Shown here: in pieces, positions 13,601-25,125 of the stretch
Layout of the letters: each line of letters opens with the position of its first letter
Numbering within the stretch: the first letter of the stretch is position 1
Assembly: GCF_026745355.1 (NCBI RefSeq)
Contig: NC_079206.1
Span: 3,155,800-3,219,799, forward strand
Source of the DNA: Beta vulgaris subsp. vulgaris
Lineage: Eukaryota; Streptophyta; Magnoliopsida; Caryophyllales; Amaranthaceae
Reading direction: 5' to 3'
Length of the DNA stretch: 64,000 bases
The notes under the pieces: model-generated
The model's input: the letters and a program-made list of their open reading frames with translations, nothing else
The model's database searches: none
What the model was told of the DNA's origin: nothing
Program-made: the position numbers and the translations under genes

Positions 13601-13732
13601 GACCCGGTTGGTTTTCAGGTTGCTGCTAGCTTTGCATCTGGAGGAGCAATCATGAATGAGCTAAAACAGTGGAATGACCTTTACGGAGAAGGCGGCTCGA
13701 GGAAAAAGGAGCAGCTTACTTACTTTCTGTGA
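4621..13732 (+). CDS. AAA-type ATPase, plant DAA1-like subfamily (16 exons, one apparent frameshift)
   Basis: The exons are 4621-4838, 8038-8159, 8253-8341, 8511-8543, 8657-8750, 8885-8936, 9032-9132, 9544-9607, 9701-10194, 10274-10361, 10449-10571, 11345-11913, 12285-12423, 12925-12993, 13072-13197 and 13619-13732, all with GT-AG borders. The start at 4621 gives the Gly-rich hydrophobic N-terminus expected for the family; an in-frame GTG three codons upstream is not used. With one missing base allowed in exon 8, the product is about 831 residues, close to the roughly 830 aa of Arabidopsis At1g64110 (DAA1), At4g28000 and At5g52882. The single C-terminal AAA module shows Walker A GPPGTGKT (about 561-568), Walker B IIFVDEVD (about 616-623), sensor-1 AATNRP and the arginine-finger region RRFERR. 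By family it should be an ATP-driven hexameric remodelling enzyme of the Msp1/katanin-like group; its substrate is unknown. As written, exon 8 shifts frame and the protein would stop before the AAA domain. Confidence 0.93.
4888..5528. mobile_element. Stowaway-like MITE in intron 1 with a nested insertion
   Basis: The ends CTCGCCCTGT and ACAGAGGGAG are inverted and flanked by TA. The two halves resemble the compact 256-bp MITE at 33303-33558, including the TTTAATATCTTCAAT motif. At 641 bp it is too long, because the stretch around 5080-5390 interrupts the match. Confidence 0.6.
5145..5232 (-). repeat. tRNA-like short repeat nested in the intron-1 MITE
   Basis: Read on the minus strand it matches 48828-48945: an ATAATTGTGTCATGT stretch, a B-box-like GGCCACGAATTCAAAT, then an AGCTAATTTTACTTTTGTTAA tail. 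The shared order at two unlinked sites marks a dispersed SINE-like family. Confidence 0.55.
6533..6746. mobile_element. Stowaway-like MITE in intron 1
   Basis: CTTCCTTCGTTTCAATTTA at the left is mirrored by TAAATTGAAACGGAGGAAG at the right, with TA on both outer sides. This 214-bp non-coding element lies wholly inside intron 1 of the AAA-ATPase gene. A degenerate relative is at 60126-60333. Confidence 0.8.
9544..9607 (+). pseudogene. AAA-ATPase exon 8 with a one-base deletion
   Basis: The first 27 bases continue exon 7 in frame (APLKRTSS). The last part matches the family only one frame over (VDEKLLIQSLYK). The switch lies between about 9564 and 9572. Exons 1-8 total 773 nt, one short of the 774 needed to enter exon 9 in its conserved phase. 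No alternative AG or GT nearby restores both halves. This is either a real loss-of-function change or a sequence error. Confidence 0.8.
12205..12215. repeat. Poly-G tract in intron 12
   Basis: An 11-base G homopolymer lies inside intron 12 of the AAA-ATPase gene. Similar long G or C runs occur near 26621 and 42951. Their exact lengths are likely to be unreliable. Confidence 0.8.
13232..13347 (-). mobile_element. tRNA-derived SINE in intron 15
   Basis: On the minus strand it has an A-box-like TGCCTAGTGGTTAAG, a B-box-like GGTTCGAATCC, a short body ending CTCATATGGAT and an A-rich tail (the T run near 13231). It is the same family as the element at 59098-59220. It sits between exons 15 and 16 and does not touch the splice sites. 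Confidence 0.75.
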
Positions 13733-14398
13733 GCTTGGAAAAGACGAGCTCGTACCTACTTGCCCTGTGGCTTCGGATTTACTGTTTAAGTTGCATGGAA
13801 TGCTCTGCAGCATTCTAGATGGTGGAAGGACATGATATATCATAAGTTTGACATGGTTTTAACTAGCTTGCTTGTCCTTAGTGTGTGATTTAAATTTCGA
13901 CTTACTCGTTTATAGTTGGGAAAGCTTGTCATGGCTTCTAATTGTAAGAAACTAACTGATTAGTGCAGATAATGGAAATGAAAGGGCATAAAACCGTTTT
14001 GAGGTTAGCATTTGGCTCTTAATTATCGAATTGAAGTTACTTCTACCAGATTGAAAGATCATTTGATGTGGAAATTACCTGAATGTAGGATATTGGTTCT
14101 GTTTCGTTTTGATCTAATTAATAATTGTCCAAAAGATGCATAATTTGAAGCATTTTTGGAATCTTGTTATTTGTGTTAGGTTTACAAGTATTAGATGGTA
14201 TAATGAGTGGGGTGTTGGGGGATATCGAAAAATGAATGAAACTCTGCTACTCAGTTTGATTCAACTTAATTCTTATATCTAATTTGAATTTATTTGATTT
14301 GATTTGATCTGATCTAATTTTATTTTTATTTTTTTGAAATGAGCGAAGATAAGTTGAACAAAATATCTTATTTATTTTATCTTATTTTATAAGATTTT
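13733..14398 (+). other. AAA-ATPase 3' flank
   Basis: This contains the 3' UTR and downstream AT-rich sequence. I see no further gene. Near 14300 there is a run of TTTGATTTGATCTGATCT, a motif also abundant in the MITE at 62977-63348. Confidence 0.6.
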
Positions 14399-14727
14399 AA
14401 ATACGGTTTTTTCACCAAGTACTCGAGTTTTCAGAAAATTCACTTGGTACCTCTAACTTTTCAAAATAAACGGGGGAGCCTTTAGTTACAAACTAACACT
14501 TAGATACCCTTAATGACTAACGGCGTTAATCGTTACTTTCAACCCTAAATCTTAAAATCTAACTTTTAATTAAACCCTAATCTCTAACTTCTAACCCTAC
14601 CCTAACTCCCTTCCTCCTCTCTCCCACCACCCCTGGCTGCCCCCACCCCATCAGGCCCCCTCCAACCACCGCAGCCCTCCTCCCCCTATTCCGTCGCAAC
14701 CTCAGTAGGCCCCTTCCCTAATTTCAT
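14399..14727 (+). mobile_element. Left part of a long-TIR foldback element, cut by the satellite array
   Basis: AAATACGGTTTTTTCACCAA, then CTCGAGTTTTC, TTAATGACTAACGG and a C/T-rich interior follow the same order as the left arm and interior of the complete element at 25856-26405. The right arm is absent: the match ends where satellite sequence begins. CCCTAA-like words around 14570-14600 belong to this C-rich interior and are not a telomeric repeat. Confidence 0.65.
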
Positions 14728-16059
14728 GTTTCACGTGAAATGAACAAATGGGGTGTTTAGAGGCTATTCGAGGCCATGCAAATGGTGCCACGCACACGCG
14801 CAACGTTACAAGTCACATCGGCACACTCTTAGAAATGTTTCGGGATAATATATGACCAGGCCTGAAAAAGTCCAAAAATGTCCCAAAAACAGTCAAAATT
14901 GAAGGTTATAATAAACGCTTTCGGACTTACCCGGGGGCCCGAGTTCCGAACGCCATGGGATGCCTCCTAGGGCAATAAGAAGTCACTGGAAAGGAGTCAT
15001 GTGGCTTTGAATGAATATATAGATGCATATACATTCATTTCGAGGCAATTTTCGGTTTCATAAGATGTGAACAAATGTGGTGTTTAGAGGATTTTCGAGG
15101 CAACACAAATGACGTCAAGCACACACGCAACGCTACAAGTCACGTCGGCCTTCCTACGAACGTTTCGTGAGAAAAACAGACCAGGCCCGGAAAACTCCAA
15201 AAATGTCGCTAAAACAGCCAAAATTAAAGGTTATAATACACGCTTTCGGAGTTTCTCGTGGTCCAAGCTCCGAACGCCAAGGGATGAGTCCTAGAGACAT
15301 GGGAGGTCATTGGAAAAGAGTCATGTGGGTTGGAACTTATATATGGATGCATTTACGTTAATTTAGAGACAATTTTAGGTTTCACGAGAAATGAACAAAT
15401 GTCGTGTTTAGAGGCTTTTCGAGGCAACACAATGGTGCCAAACACCCGCGCAACATTACAAGTCACGTCGGCCTTCATAAGAATGTTTCGGGAGAAAATA
15501 AGACCAGGCCCGGAAAAGTCCAAAAATGTCGCAAAAACAGCCAAAAGTAAAGGTTATAATACAAGCTTTCGGACTCTCCCGGGGTCTGACCTCTGAACGC
15601 CACGGGATGCCTCCTAGGAATATGGTAGGTCATTGGAAAGCAGTCATGTGTCTTGGAACGAATATCTTAATGTCTTTACGTTCATTTCGAGGTAATTTGG
15701 GTTTTACGAGAAATCAACAAATAGGGTGTTAGAGGCTTTTCGAGGAAATGCAAATTACGCCAAGGACCCGCACAACATTACAGGTAACTTCGGCACTCCT
15801 AAGAATGTTTCAGGAGAAAATATGACCGTGCCCGGATAAATAAAAGAATGTCGAAAAACAACCAAAATTGAAGGTTATAATACACGCTTTCGTACTTTCT
15901 CGAGGCCTGAGCTCCAAACGCCACAGGGTGCCTTCTAGGGACATGGGAGGTCTTAGAAACCAGTCATGTGGCTTGGAATGTATATATGGATGCATTTACG
16001 TTCATTTTCAGATAATTTTAGGTTTCACGAGAAATGAAAAAATGAGGTGTTTAGAGGCT

Positions 16060-17027
16060 TTTTGAGACAACACAAATGGTGCCAAGCACCCGCGCAATGT
16101 TACAACTCACGTCGGCCTTTTTAGAAAAGTTTCAAGGGAAAATAAGACTAGGCCCGGAAAAGTCCAAAAATGTCCCAAAAACAACCAAAATTAAAGGTTA
16201 TAATACACGCCTTCTGACTTTCTCGGGGACCGAGCTCCGAACGCCATGGAATGCCTCTTAGGGACATGGGAGGTCATTGGAAATCAGTCATGTGGCTTGG
16301 AACGTATATATGGATGCATTTACGTTCATTTCGAGATAATTTTAGGTTTCACGAGAAATGAAAAAATCAGGTGTTTAGAGGCTTTTGAGACAACACAAAT
16401 GGTGCCAAGCACCCGCGCAACGTTACAACTCACGTCGGCCTTTTTAGAAAAGTTTCAAGGGAAAATAAGACTAGGCCCGGAAAAGTCCAAAAATATCCCA
16501 AAAACAACCAAAATTAAAGGTTATAATACACGCTTTCTGACTTTCTCGGGGACCGAGCTCCGAACGCCATGGAATGCCTCTTAGGGACATGGGAGGTCAT
16601 TGGAAATCAGTCATGTGGCTTGGAACGTATATATGGATGCATTTACGTTCATTTCGAGATAATTTTAGGTTTCACGAGAAATGAAAAAATCAGGTGTTTA
16701 GAGGCTTTTCGAGACAACACAAATGGTGCCAAGCACCCGCGCAACGTTACAACTCACGTCGGCCTTTTTAGAAAAGTTTCAAGGGAAAATAAGACTAGGC
16801 CCGGAAAAGTCCAAAAATATCCCAAAAACAACCAAAATTAAAGGTTATAATACACGCTTTCTGACTTTCTCGGGGACCGAGCTCCGAACGCCATGGAATG
16901 CCTCTTAGGGACATGGGAGGTCATTGGAAATCAGTCATGTGGCTTGGAACGTATATATGGATGCATTTACGTTCATTTCGAGATAATTTTAGTTTCACGA
17001 GAAATGAACAAATGGAGGTGCTTAGAG
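16060..17027 (+). repeat. Freshly duplicated satellite monomers (three in a row)
   Basis: Three consecutive monomers share private variants such as GGCCTTTTTAGAAAAGTTTC and TGAAAAAATCAGG. The second and third appear identical over roughly 290 bases until close to their right ends; the first differs at only a few sites. This is the youngest visible expansion in the array. Confidence 0.85.
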
Positions 17028-17874
17028 GCTTTTCGAGGCAACACAAATGGTGTCAACCACCCGCGCAATGTTACAAGGCATGTCGGCCTTACTAGGAACG
17101 TTTCGGGAGAAAATAAAACTTGGCCCGGAAAAGTCCAAAAATATCCAAAAAACAGCCAAAATTAAAGGTTATAATACACGCTATCTGGCTTTCCCAGGGC
17201 TTGAGCTCCGAATGCCATGGGAGGTCATTGGAAAAGAGTCATGTGGCTTGGAACGAATATATTGATTCATCTACGTTTAGTTCGAGGCAATTTCGTGTTT
17301 CACGAGAAATGAAGAAATGGGGTGTTTAGAGTCTATTCGAGGCAATGCAAATGGTGTCACACACACGCGCAACGTTACAAGTCACATCGGCACTCTTACG
17401 AATGTTTCGGGATCAAAATATGACCAGGCCCGAAAAAGTCTAAAAATATCCCAAAAACAGTCATGTGGCTTGGAATGTATATATAGATGCATTTACGTTC
17501 ATTTTGAGGCAATATTAGGTTTCACGAGAAATAAACAAATGTGTTGTTTAGAGGCTTTTCGAGACAACAAAAATGGTGCCAAGAACCCGCGCAACGTTAT
17601 AAGTCACGTCGGCCTTACTAGGAAAATTTCGGGACAAAATAAGACTAGGCCTTGAAAGTCCAAAAATGTCCCAAAAACAGCCAAAATTAAAGGTTATAAT
17701 ACACGCTTTCTGACTTGCTCGGGGCCCGAGCTGCGAACGCCACGGGATGCCTCTTAGGGCCATGGGAGGTCATTGGAAATCAGTCATCTGGCTTGCAACG
17801 ATTATATTGATGTCTTTACGTTCATTTCTAGGTAATTTGGGTTTTACGAGAAATCAACAAATTGAGTATTGGAG

Positions 17875-20130
17875 GCTTTTGGAGGCAATGCATATTGCGC
17901 CAAGTACCGGCACAACATTACAAGTGACTTCAGCACTCCTAGGAATGTTTCGTGAGAAAATATGACCATGCCTTGATTATTAAAAAAATAATGTCGCAAA
18001 AACAACCTAAATTGAAATTTATAATACACGCTTTCAGACTTTCTCGAGGCCCGAGCTCTGAACGCCACAAGATGCCTTCTAGGGACATGAGAGGCCATTG
18101 GAAATCAGTCATGTTGCTTAGAACGTATATATGGATGCATTTACGTTCATTTCGAGGTAATTTTAAGTTTCACGATAAATGAACAAATAAGGTGTTTAGA
18201 GGCTTTTCGAGGCAACACAAATGGTGTCAAGCACCCGCGCAAGGTTACAAGTCACCTCGGCCTCTCTAGAAACGTTTCGGGAGAAAATAAGACTAGCCCC
18301 AAAAAAGTCCAAAAATGTCGCAAAAACAACCCAAGTTAAAGGTCATAATGGACGTTTTCAGACTTTCCCGGGGCACGAGCTCCGAACGCCATCGCATGCC
18401 TCCTAGGTCCATGGGAGGTCATTGGAAAAGAGTCATGTGGCTTGGAACGATTATATAGATTCATTTACGTTCAGTTCGAGACAATTTCGGGTTTCACGAG
18501 AAATGAACAAATGGGGTGTTTATAGGCTATTCGAGGCAATGCAAATTGTTCCAAGCACCCGAGCAACGTTACAAGTCACGTCGGCCTCTCTAGGAACGTT
18601 TCAAGAGAAAATATTACCAGGCCCAGAAAACTCCTAAAATGCCGCAAAAACAGCCAAAATTAAAGGTTATAATACACATTTTCGGACTTCCCGAGGGCCC
18701 GAGCTCCGAACGCCATGGAATGCCTCCTAGGGACATGGGAGGTCATTGGAAATCAGTCATGTGGCTTGGAACGTATATATGGATGTATTTACGTTCATTT
18801 CTAGATAATTTTAGGTTTCACGAGAAATGAACAAATGGAGGTGCTTATTAGAGGCTTTTCGAAACAACACAAATGGTGTCAACCACCCGCGCAACGTTAC
18901 AAGGCATGTCGGCCTTACTAGGAACGTTTCGGCAGAAAATAAGACTTGGCCCGGAAAAGTCCAAAAATGTCCCAAAAACAACCAAAATAAAAGGTTATAA
19001 TACACGCTATCTGGCTTTCCCGGGGCCTGAGCTCCAAATACCATGGGAGGTCATTGGAAAGGAGTCATGTGGCTTCGAACGAATATATTGATTCATTTAC
19101 GTTTAGTTCGAGGCAATTTCGTGTTTCACGAGAAATAAAGAAATGGGGTGTTTAGAGGATATTCGAGGCAATGCAAATGGTGTCACACACACGCGCAACG
19201 TTACTAGTCACATCGTCACTCTTACGAATGTTTCGTGATAAAATATGACCAGGCCCGAAAAAGTCTAAAAATATCTCAAAAACAGCCAAAATTGAAGGTT
19301 ATAATACACGCTTACGGACTTACCCGGGGCACGAGCTCCGAACACCATGGGATGCCTTCTAGAGTCATGAGAAGTCATTGGAAAGGAGTCATGTGGCTTG
19401 GAACGAATATATAGATGCATTTACATTCATTTCGAGGAAATTTTGGATTTCACAAGAAATGAACAAATGTGGTGTTTAAAAGCTTTTCGAGGTGACACAA
19501 ATGGTGCCAAGCACCCGCGCAATGTTACAAGTCACGTCGGCCTTCCTAGGAACGTTTCAGGAGAAAATAAGACCAGTCCCAGAAAACTCCTAAAATGTCG
19601 CAAAAAAAGACAAAATTAAAAATTATAATACACACTTTTGGACTTTCTCGGGGCCCGAGCTCCAAACGCCACGGGATGCGCCCTAGAGACCTGGGAGGTC
19701 ATTGGAAAGGAGTTATGTGGCTTGGAACGTATATATAGATGCATTTATGTTCATTTCGAGGCAATTTTAGGTTTCACGAGAAATGAACAAATGTGTTGTT
19801 TAGAGGCTTTTCGAGGCAACACAAATGGTGCCAAGCACCCACGCAATGTTATAAGTCACGTCAGCCATACTGGGAACATTTCGGGAGAAAAAATTACTCG
19901 GCAAGGAAAAGTCCAAAAATGTCCCAAATACAACCAAAATTAAAGGTTATAATACACGCTTTATGACTTTCTCGGGGCCTGAGCTCCGAACGCCACGGGA
20001 TGCCTCCTAGGGACATGGGAGTTCATTGGAAATCAATCATGTGGCTTAGAACGTATATATGGATGCATTTTACGTTCATTTCGAGGTAATTTTAGGTTTC
20101 ACGATAAATGAACAAATGCGGTGTTTAGAG
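17875..20130 (+). repeat. Higher-order repeat copy 1 (monomers D-E-F-G-A-H-I)
   Basis: Seven diverged monomer types occur in fixed order, starting near 17875, 18200, 18526, 18855, 19163, 19484 and 19808. Type markers: D has GCACAACATTACAAGTG and a TTGATTATTAAAAA-like stretch; E has GCAAGGTTACAAGTCACCTC; F has AAATTGTTCCAAGCACCCGAG; G has CAAGGCATGTCGGCC and lacks about 20 bp near CCATGGGAGG; A has CACACACGCGCAACG with ACATCGNCACTCTTACG; H has AAGACCAGTCCCAG; I has TTGTTTAGAGGC and a TCTCGGGGCC end. Confidence 0.85.
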
Positions 20131-22028
20131 GCTTTTCGAGGCAACACAAATGGTGCCAAGCACCCGCGCAAGGTTACAAGTCACCTCGGCCTTTCTAGAA
20201 ACGTTTCAGGAGAAAATAAGACTAGCCACAAAAAAGTCCAAAAATGTCGCAAAAACAACCAAAGTTAAAGGTTATAATACACGCTTTCGGACTTTCCCGG
20301 GGCACGAGCTCCGAAAAACGCCATGGCATGCCTCCTAGGGCCATGGGAGGTCATTGGAAAAGTGTCATGTGGCTTGGAACGAATATATAGATTCATTTAC
20401 GTTCAGTTCGAGACAATTTCGGGTTTCACGCGAAATGAACAAATTGGGTGTTTAGAGACTATTCGAGGCAATGCATATTGTTCCAAGCACCCGAGCAACG
20501 TTACAAGTCACGTCTGCCTCCCTAGGAACGTTTCAAGAGAAAATATTACCAGGCCAAGAAAACTCCTAAAATGCCAATACACGTTTTCGGACTTTCCGAG
20601 GGCCCGAGCTCCGAACGCCATGGAATGCCTCCTAGGGACATGGGAGGTCATTGGAAATCAGTCATGTGGCTTGGAACGTATATATGGATGCATTTACGTT
20701 CATTTCGAGATAATTTTAGGTTTCACGAGAAATGAACAAATGGAGGTTCTTAGAGGCTTTTCGAGGCAACACAAATGGTGTCAACCACCCGCGCAATGTT
20801 ACAAGGCATGTCGGCCTTACTAGGAACGTTTCGGGAGAAAATAAGACTTGGCCCAGAAAAGTCCAAAAATATCCCAAAAACACCCAAAATTAAAGGTTAT
20901 AATACACGCTATCTGGCTTTCTCGGGGCCTGAGCTCCGAATGCCATGGGAGGTCATTGGAAAGGAGTCATGTGGCTTGGAACGAATATATTGATTCATTT
21001 ACGTTTAGTTCGAGGCAATTTCGTGTTTTACGAGAAATGAAGAAATGGGGTGTTTAGAGGCTATTCGAGGCAACGCAAATGGTGTCACACACACGCGCAA
21101 TGTTACAAGTTACATCGGCACTCTTACGAATGTTTCGTGATAAAATATGACCAGGCCCAAAAAAGTCTTAAAATATCCCAAAAACAGCCAAAATTGAAGG
21201 TTATAATACACGCTTACGGACTTACCCGGGGCACGATCTCCGAACACCATGGGATGCCTTCTAGAGTCATGAGAAGTCATTGGAAAGGAGTCATGTGGCT
21301 TGGAACGAATATATAGATGCATTTACATTCATTTCGAGAAAACTTTGGATTTCACAAGAGATGAACAAATGTGGTGTTTAGAAGCTTTTCGAGGTAACAC
21401 AAATGGTGTCAAGCACCCGCGCCATGTTACAAGTCACGTCGACCTTCCTAGGAACGTTTCAGGAGAAAATAAGACCAGTCCCAGAAAACTCCTAAAATGT
21501 AGCAAAAAAAGACAAAATTAAAAATTATAATACACGCTTTTGGACTTTCTCGGGGACCGAGCTCCAAACGCTACGGGATGCGTCCTATAGACCTTGGAGG
21601 TAATTGGAAAGGAGTTATGTGGCTTGGAAGGTATATATAGATGCATTTACGTTCATTTCGAGGCAATTTTAGATTTCATGAGAAATGAACTAATGTGTTG
21701 TTTAGAGGCTTTTCGAGGCAACACAAATGGTGCCAAGCACCCGCGCAACGTTATAACTCACGTCGGCCTTACTAGGAACATTTCGCGAGAAAAAATTTCT
21801 AGGCCCGGAAAAGTCCAAAAATGTCCCAAAAACAGCCAAAATTAAAAGTTATAATACACGCTTTCTGACTTTCTCGGGGCCCGATCTCCGAACGCCACGC
21901 GATGCCTCCTAGGGCTATGGGAGGTCATTGGAAAGCGGTCATGTGGCTTGGAACGATTATATTGATGTCTTTACGTTCATTTCGAGGTAATTTGGGTTTT
22001 ACGAGAAATCAACAAATGGGGTATTGGA
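20131..22028 (+). repeat. Higher-order repeat copy 2, lacking monomer D
   Basis: Monomers E, F, G, A, H and I start near 20131, 20458, 20757, 21058, 21386 and 21705. Type D, expected between the preceding I and this E, is missing. The preceding I monomer ends in D-like sequence (CTTAGAACG, CACGATAAATGAAC), which marks an in-register I/D crossover. F here also lacks about 27 bp. Confidence 0.8.
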
Positions 22029-24276
22029 GGCTTTTCGAGGCAATCCAAATTGCGCCAAGTACCAGCACAACATTACAAGTGCGTTCGCACTCCTAGGAAT
22101 GTTTCGTGAGAAAATATGACCATACCTTGATAATTTAAAAAAATGTCGCAAAAACAACCAAAGTTGAAATTTATAATACACGCTTTCGGACTTTATCGGG
22201 GACCGAGATCCGAACGCCACAAGATGCCTTCTAGGGACATGGGAATTCATTGGAAATCAGTCATGTGGCTTAGAACGTATATATGGATGCATTTACGTTC
22301 ATTTCGTGGTAATCTTAGGTTTCATGATAAATGAACAAATGAGGTGTTTAGAGGCTTTTCGAAGCAACACAAATGGTGTCAAGCACCCGCGCAAGGTTAC
22401 AAGTCAACTCGGCCTTTCTAGAAACGTTTCCGGAGAAAATAAGACTATCCCCAAAAAAGTCCAAAAATGTCGCAAAAACAATCAAAGTTAAAGGTTATAA
22501 TACACGCTTTCGGACTTTCCCGGGGCACGAGCTCCGAACGCCATGGCATGCCTCCTAGGGCCATGGGAGGTCATTGGAAAAGTGTCATGTGGCTTGGAAC
22601 GAATATATAGATTCATTTTCGTTCAGTTCGAGACAATTTCGGGTTTCACGAGAAATGAACAAATGGGGTGTTTATAGGCTATTCGAGGCAATGCAAATTG
22701 TTCCAAGCACCCGAGCAACGTTACAAGTCACGTCGGCCTCCCTAGGAACGTTTCAAGAGAAAATATTACCTGGCCCAGAAAACTCCTAAAATGCCGCAAA
22801 AACAGCCAAAATTAAAGGTTATAATACACATTTTCGGACTTTCCGAGGGCCCGAGCTCCGAGCGCCATGGAATGCCTCCTAGGGACATGGGAGGTCAATG
22901 GAAATCAGTCATGTGGCTTCGAACATATATATGATTGTATTTAAGTTTATTTCGAGATAATTTTAGGTTTCACGAGAAATGAACAAATGGAGGTGCTTAG
23001 AGGCTTTTCGAGACAACACAAATGGTGTCAAGTACCCGCGCAACGTTACAAGGCATGTCAGCCTTACTACGAACGTTTCGTGAGAAAATAAGGCTTGGCC
23101 CAGAAAAGTCCAAAAATGTCCCAAAAACAGCCAAAATTAAAGGTTATAATACACGCTATCTAGCTTTCCCGGGGCCAGAGCTCCGAATGCCATGGGAGGT
23201 CATTGGAAAGGAGTCATGTGGCTTCGAACGAATATATTGATTCATTTACGTTTAGTTCGAGGCAATTTTGTGTTTCACGAGAAATGAAGAAATGGGGTGT
23301 TTAGAGGCTATACGAGGCAATGCAAATGGTGTCACACACACGCGCAACGTTACAAGTCACAATCGACACTCTTACGAATGTTTCGTGATAAAATATGATC
23401 AGTCCCGAAAAAGTCTAAAAATATCCCAAAAACAGCCAAAATTGAAGGTTATAATACACGCTTACGGACTTACCCGGGGAACGAGCTCCGAACACCATGG
23501 GATGCCTTCTAGAGTCATGAGAAGTCATTGGAAAGGAGTCATGTGGCTTGGAACGAATATATAGATGCATTTACATTCATTTCGAGGAAATTTTGAATTT
23601 CACAAGAAATGAACAAATGTGGTGTTTAGAAGCTTTTCGAGGTGACACAAATGGTGTCAAGCACCCGCGCCATGTTACAAGTCACGTCGACCTTCCTAGG
23701 AACGTTTCAGGAGAAAATAAGACCAGTCCCAGAAAACTCCTAAAATGTCGCAAAAAAAGACAAAATTTAAAATTATAATACACGCTTTTGGACTTTCTCG
23801 GGGCCCGAGTTCCAAACGCTACGGGATGCGTCCTAGAGACCTTTGAGGTAATTGGAAAGGAGTTATGTGGCTTGGAACGTATATATTGATGCATTTACGT
23901 TCATTTCGAGGCAATTTTAGGTTTCACGAGAAATGAACAAATGTGTTGTTTAGAGGCTTTTCGAGGCAACACAAATGGTGCCAAGCACCCGCGCAACGTT
24001 ATAACTCATGTCAGCCTTACTAGGAACATTTCGCGAGAAAAAATTTCTAGGACCGGAAAAGTCCAAAAATGTCCCAAAAACAACCAAAATTAAAGGTTAT
24101 AATACACGCTTTCTGACTTTCTCGGGGCCTGAGCTCCGAACGCCACGGGATGCCTCATAGGGCTATGGGAGGTCATTGGAAAGCGGTCATGTGGCTTGGA
24201 ACGATTATATTGATGTCTTTACGTTCATTTCGAGGTAATTTGGATTTTACGAGAAATCAACAAATGGGGTATCGGA
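22029..24276 (+). repeat. Higher-order repeat copy 3 (complete seven-mer)
   Basis: Types D, E, F, G, A, H and I start near 22029, 22353, 22678, 22999, 23307, 23632 and 23955, a period of about 2.25 kb. Individual monomers match their namesakes in copies 1 and 2 much better than their neighbours. Confidence 0.85.
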
Positions 24277-25073
24277 GGCTTTTCGAGGCAATGCAAATTA
24301 CGCCAAGTACCGGCACAACATTACAAGTGCGTTCGCACTCCTAGGAATGTTTCGTGAGAAAATATGACCATGCCTTGATAATTAAAAAAAATGTCGCAAA
24401 AACAACCAAAGTTAAAGGTTTTAATACACGCTTTCAGACTTTCTCGGGGCCCGAGATCCGAACGCCACAAGATGTCTTCTAGGGCCATGGGGGTTCATTG
24501 GAAAGGAGTTATGTGGCTTGGAACGAATACATAGATTCATTTACGTTCAGTTCGAGGCAATTTCGGGTATCACGCGAAATGAACAAATTGGGTGTTTAGA
24601 GGTTTTTTGAGGCAACGCAAATGGTGCCACACACACGTGCAACATTACAAGTCACATCGGCACTCTTAGGAATGTTTTGGGATAAAATATGACCATGTCC
24701 GGAAAAGTCCAAAAATGTCCCAAAAACAGCTAAAATTGAAGGTTATAATACACGCTTTCGTATTTTTCCAGGGCCTGAGCTCCGAACGTCATGGATGCCT
24801 CCTAGGGCCATGTGAGGTCATTGGAAATGAGTCATGTGGCTTGGAACGAATATATGGATGTATTTACGTTCATTGCGAGGTAATTTTGGGTTTCACGAGA
24901 AATGAACAAAATGAGGTGTTCAAAGGCTTTTCGAGGCAACATAAATGGTGCCAAGTACTCGTACAACGTCACAAGTCACGCCGACTTTCCTAGGAATGTA
25001 TCGGGAGAAATTATGACCAGGCCCGAAAAAGTCCTAAAATGTCGCAAAAAACAGCCAAAATTAAATGTTATAA
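24277..25073 (+). repeat. Higher-order repeat copy 4, only D retained, and array end
   Basis: A D monomer at 24277 is followed by a recombinant whose start resembles the E-to-F transition (CACGCGAAATGAACAAATTGGG) and whose body is A-like. A last diverged monomer stops at about 25073, where unique junction sequence begins. Confidence 0.75.
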
Positions 25074-25125
25074 GTAGTAAAAACTAATGGTGACCCAATT
25101 CGATTAAAATTTAGCCGAACTAATA
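25074..25125 (+). repeat. Array-flank junction shared with the second array
   Basis: The stretch AGTAGTAAAAACTAATGG to TTAGCCGAACTAATA has an inverted counterpart at 49561-49612 that differs at only a few bases. It joins the satellite to the same MITE in both places, so array end, junction and MITE are one duplicated unit. Confidence 0.9.

Larger units (their letters stand above)
14728..25073 (+). repeat. Satellite array, about 33 monomers of roughly 320 bp
   Basis: Direct repeats start at each GCTTTTCGAGG-like motif: about 14760, 15093, 15415, 15737, 16060, 16380, 16704, 17027 and onward every 300-328 bp to 24926. Each monomer carries, in order, CGAGGCAACACAAATGG, a CACCCGCGCAACGTTACAA block, GGCCCGGAAAAGTCC, AAAGGTTATAATACACGC, GAGCTCCGAACGCCA, GGAGGTCATTGGAAA and TTTCACGAGAAATGAAC. 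Many 60-110 codon frames run through it, but monomer changes do not preserve them, so it is not a protein repeat. Some monomers carry internal deletions, for example 17334-17555 (about 100 bp short) and 20458-20756 (about 27 bp short). A shorter inverted array of the same monomer is at 49613-52354. Confidence 0.96.

Noticed and set aside
14570..14610. CCCTAA-like words as an interstitial telomere tract
   Set aside because: The words are irregular (ACCCTAATC, ACCCTACCC) and belong to the C-rich interior of the foldback element, which recurs at 26.0 kb without a telomeric period.
14728..25073. Dozens of 60-170 codon frames with a repeated HVAWNEYIDSF or CGLERIYRCIY theme
   Set aside because: They are translations of satellite monomers. 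Indels between monomers shift the frames, starts and stops are not conserved, and similar frames appear on the opposite strand.
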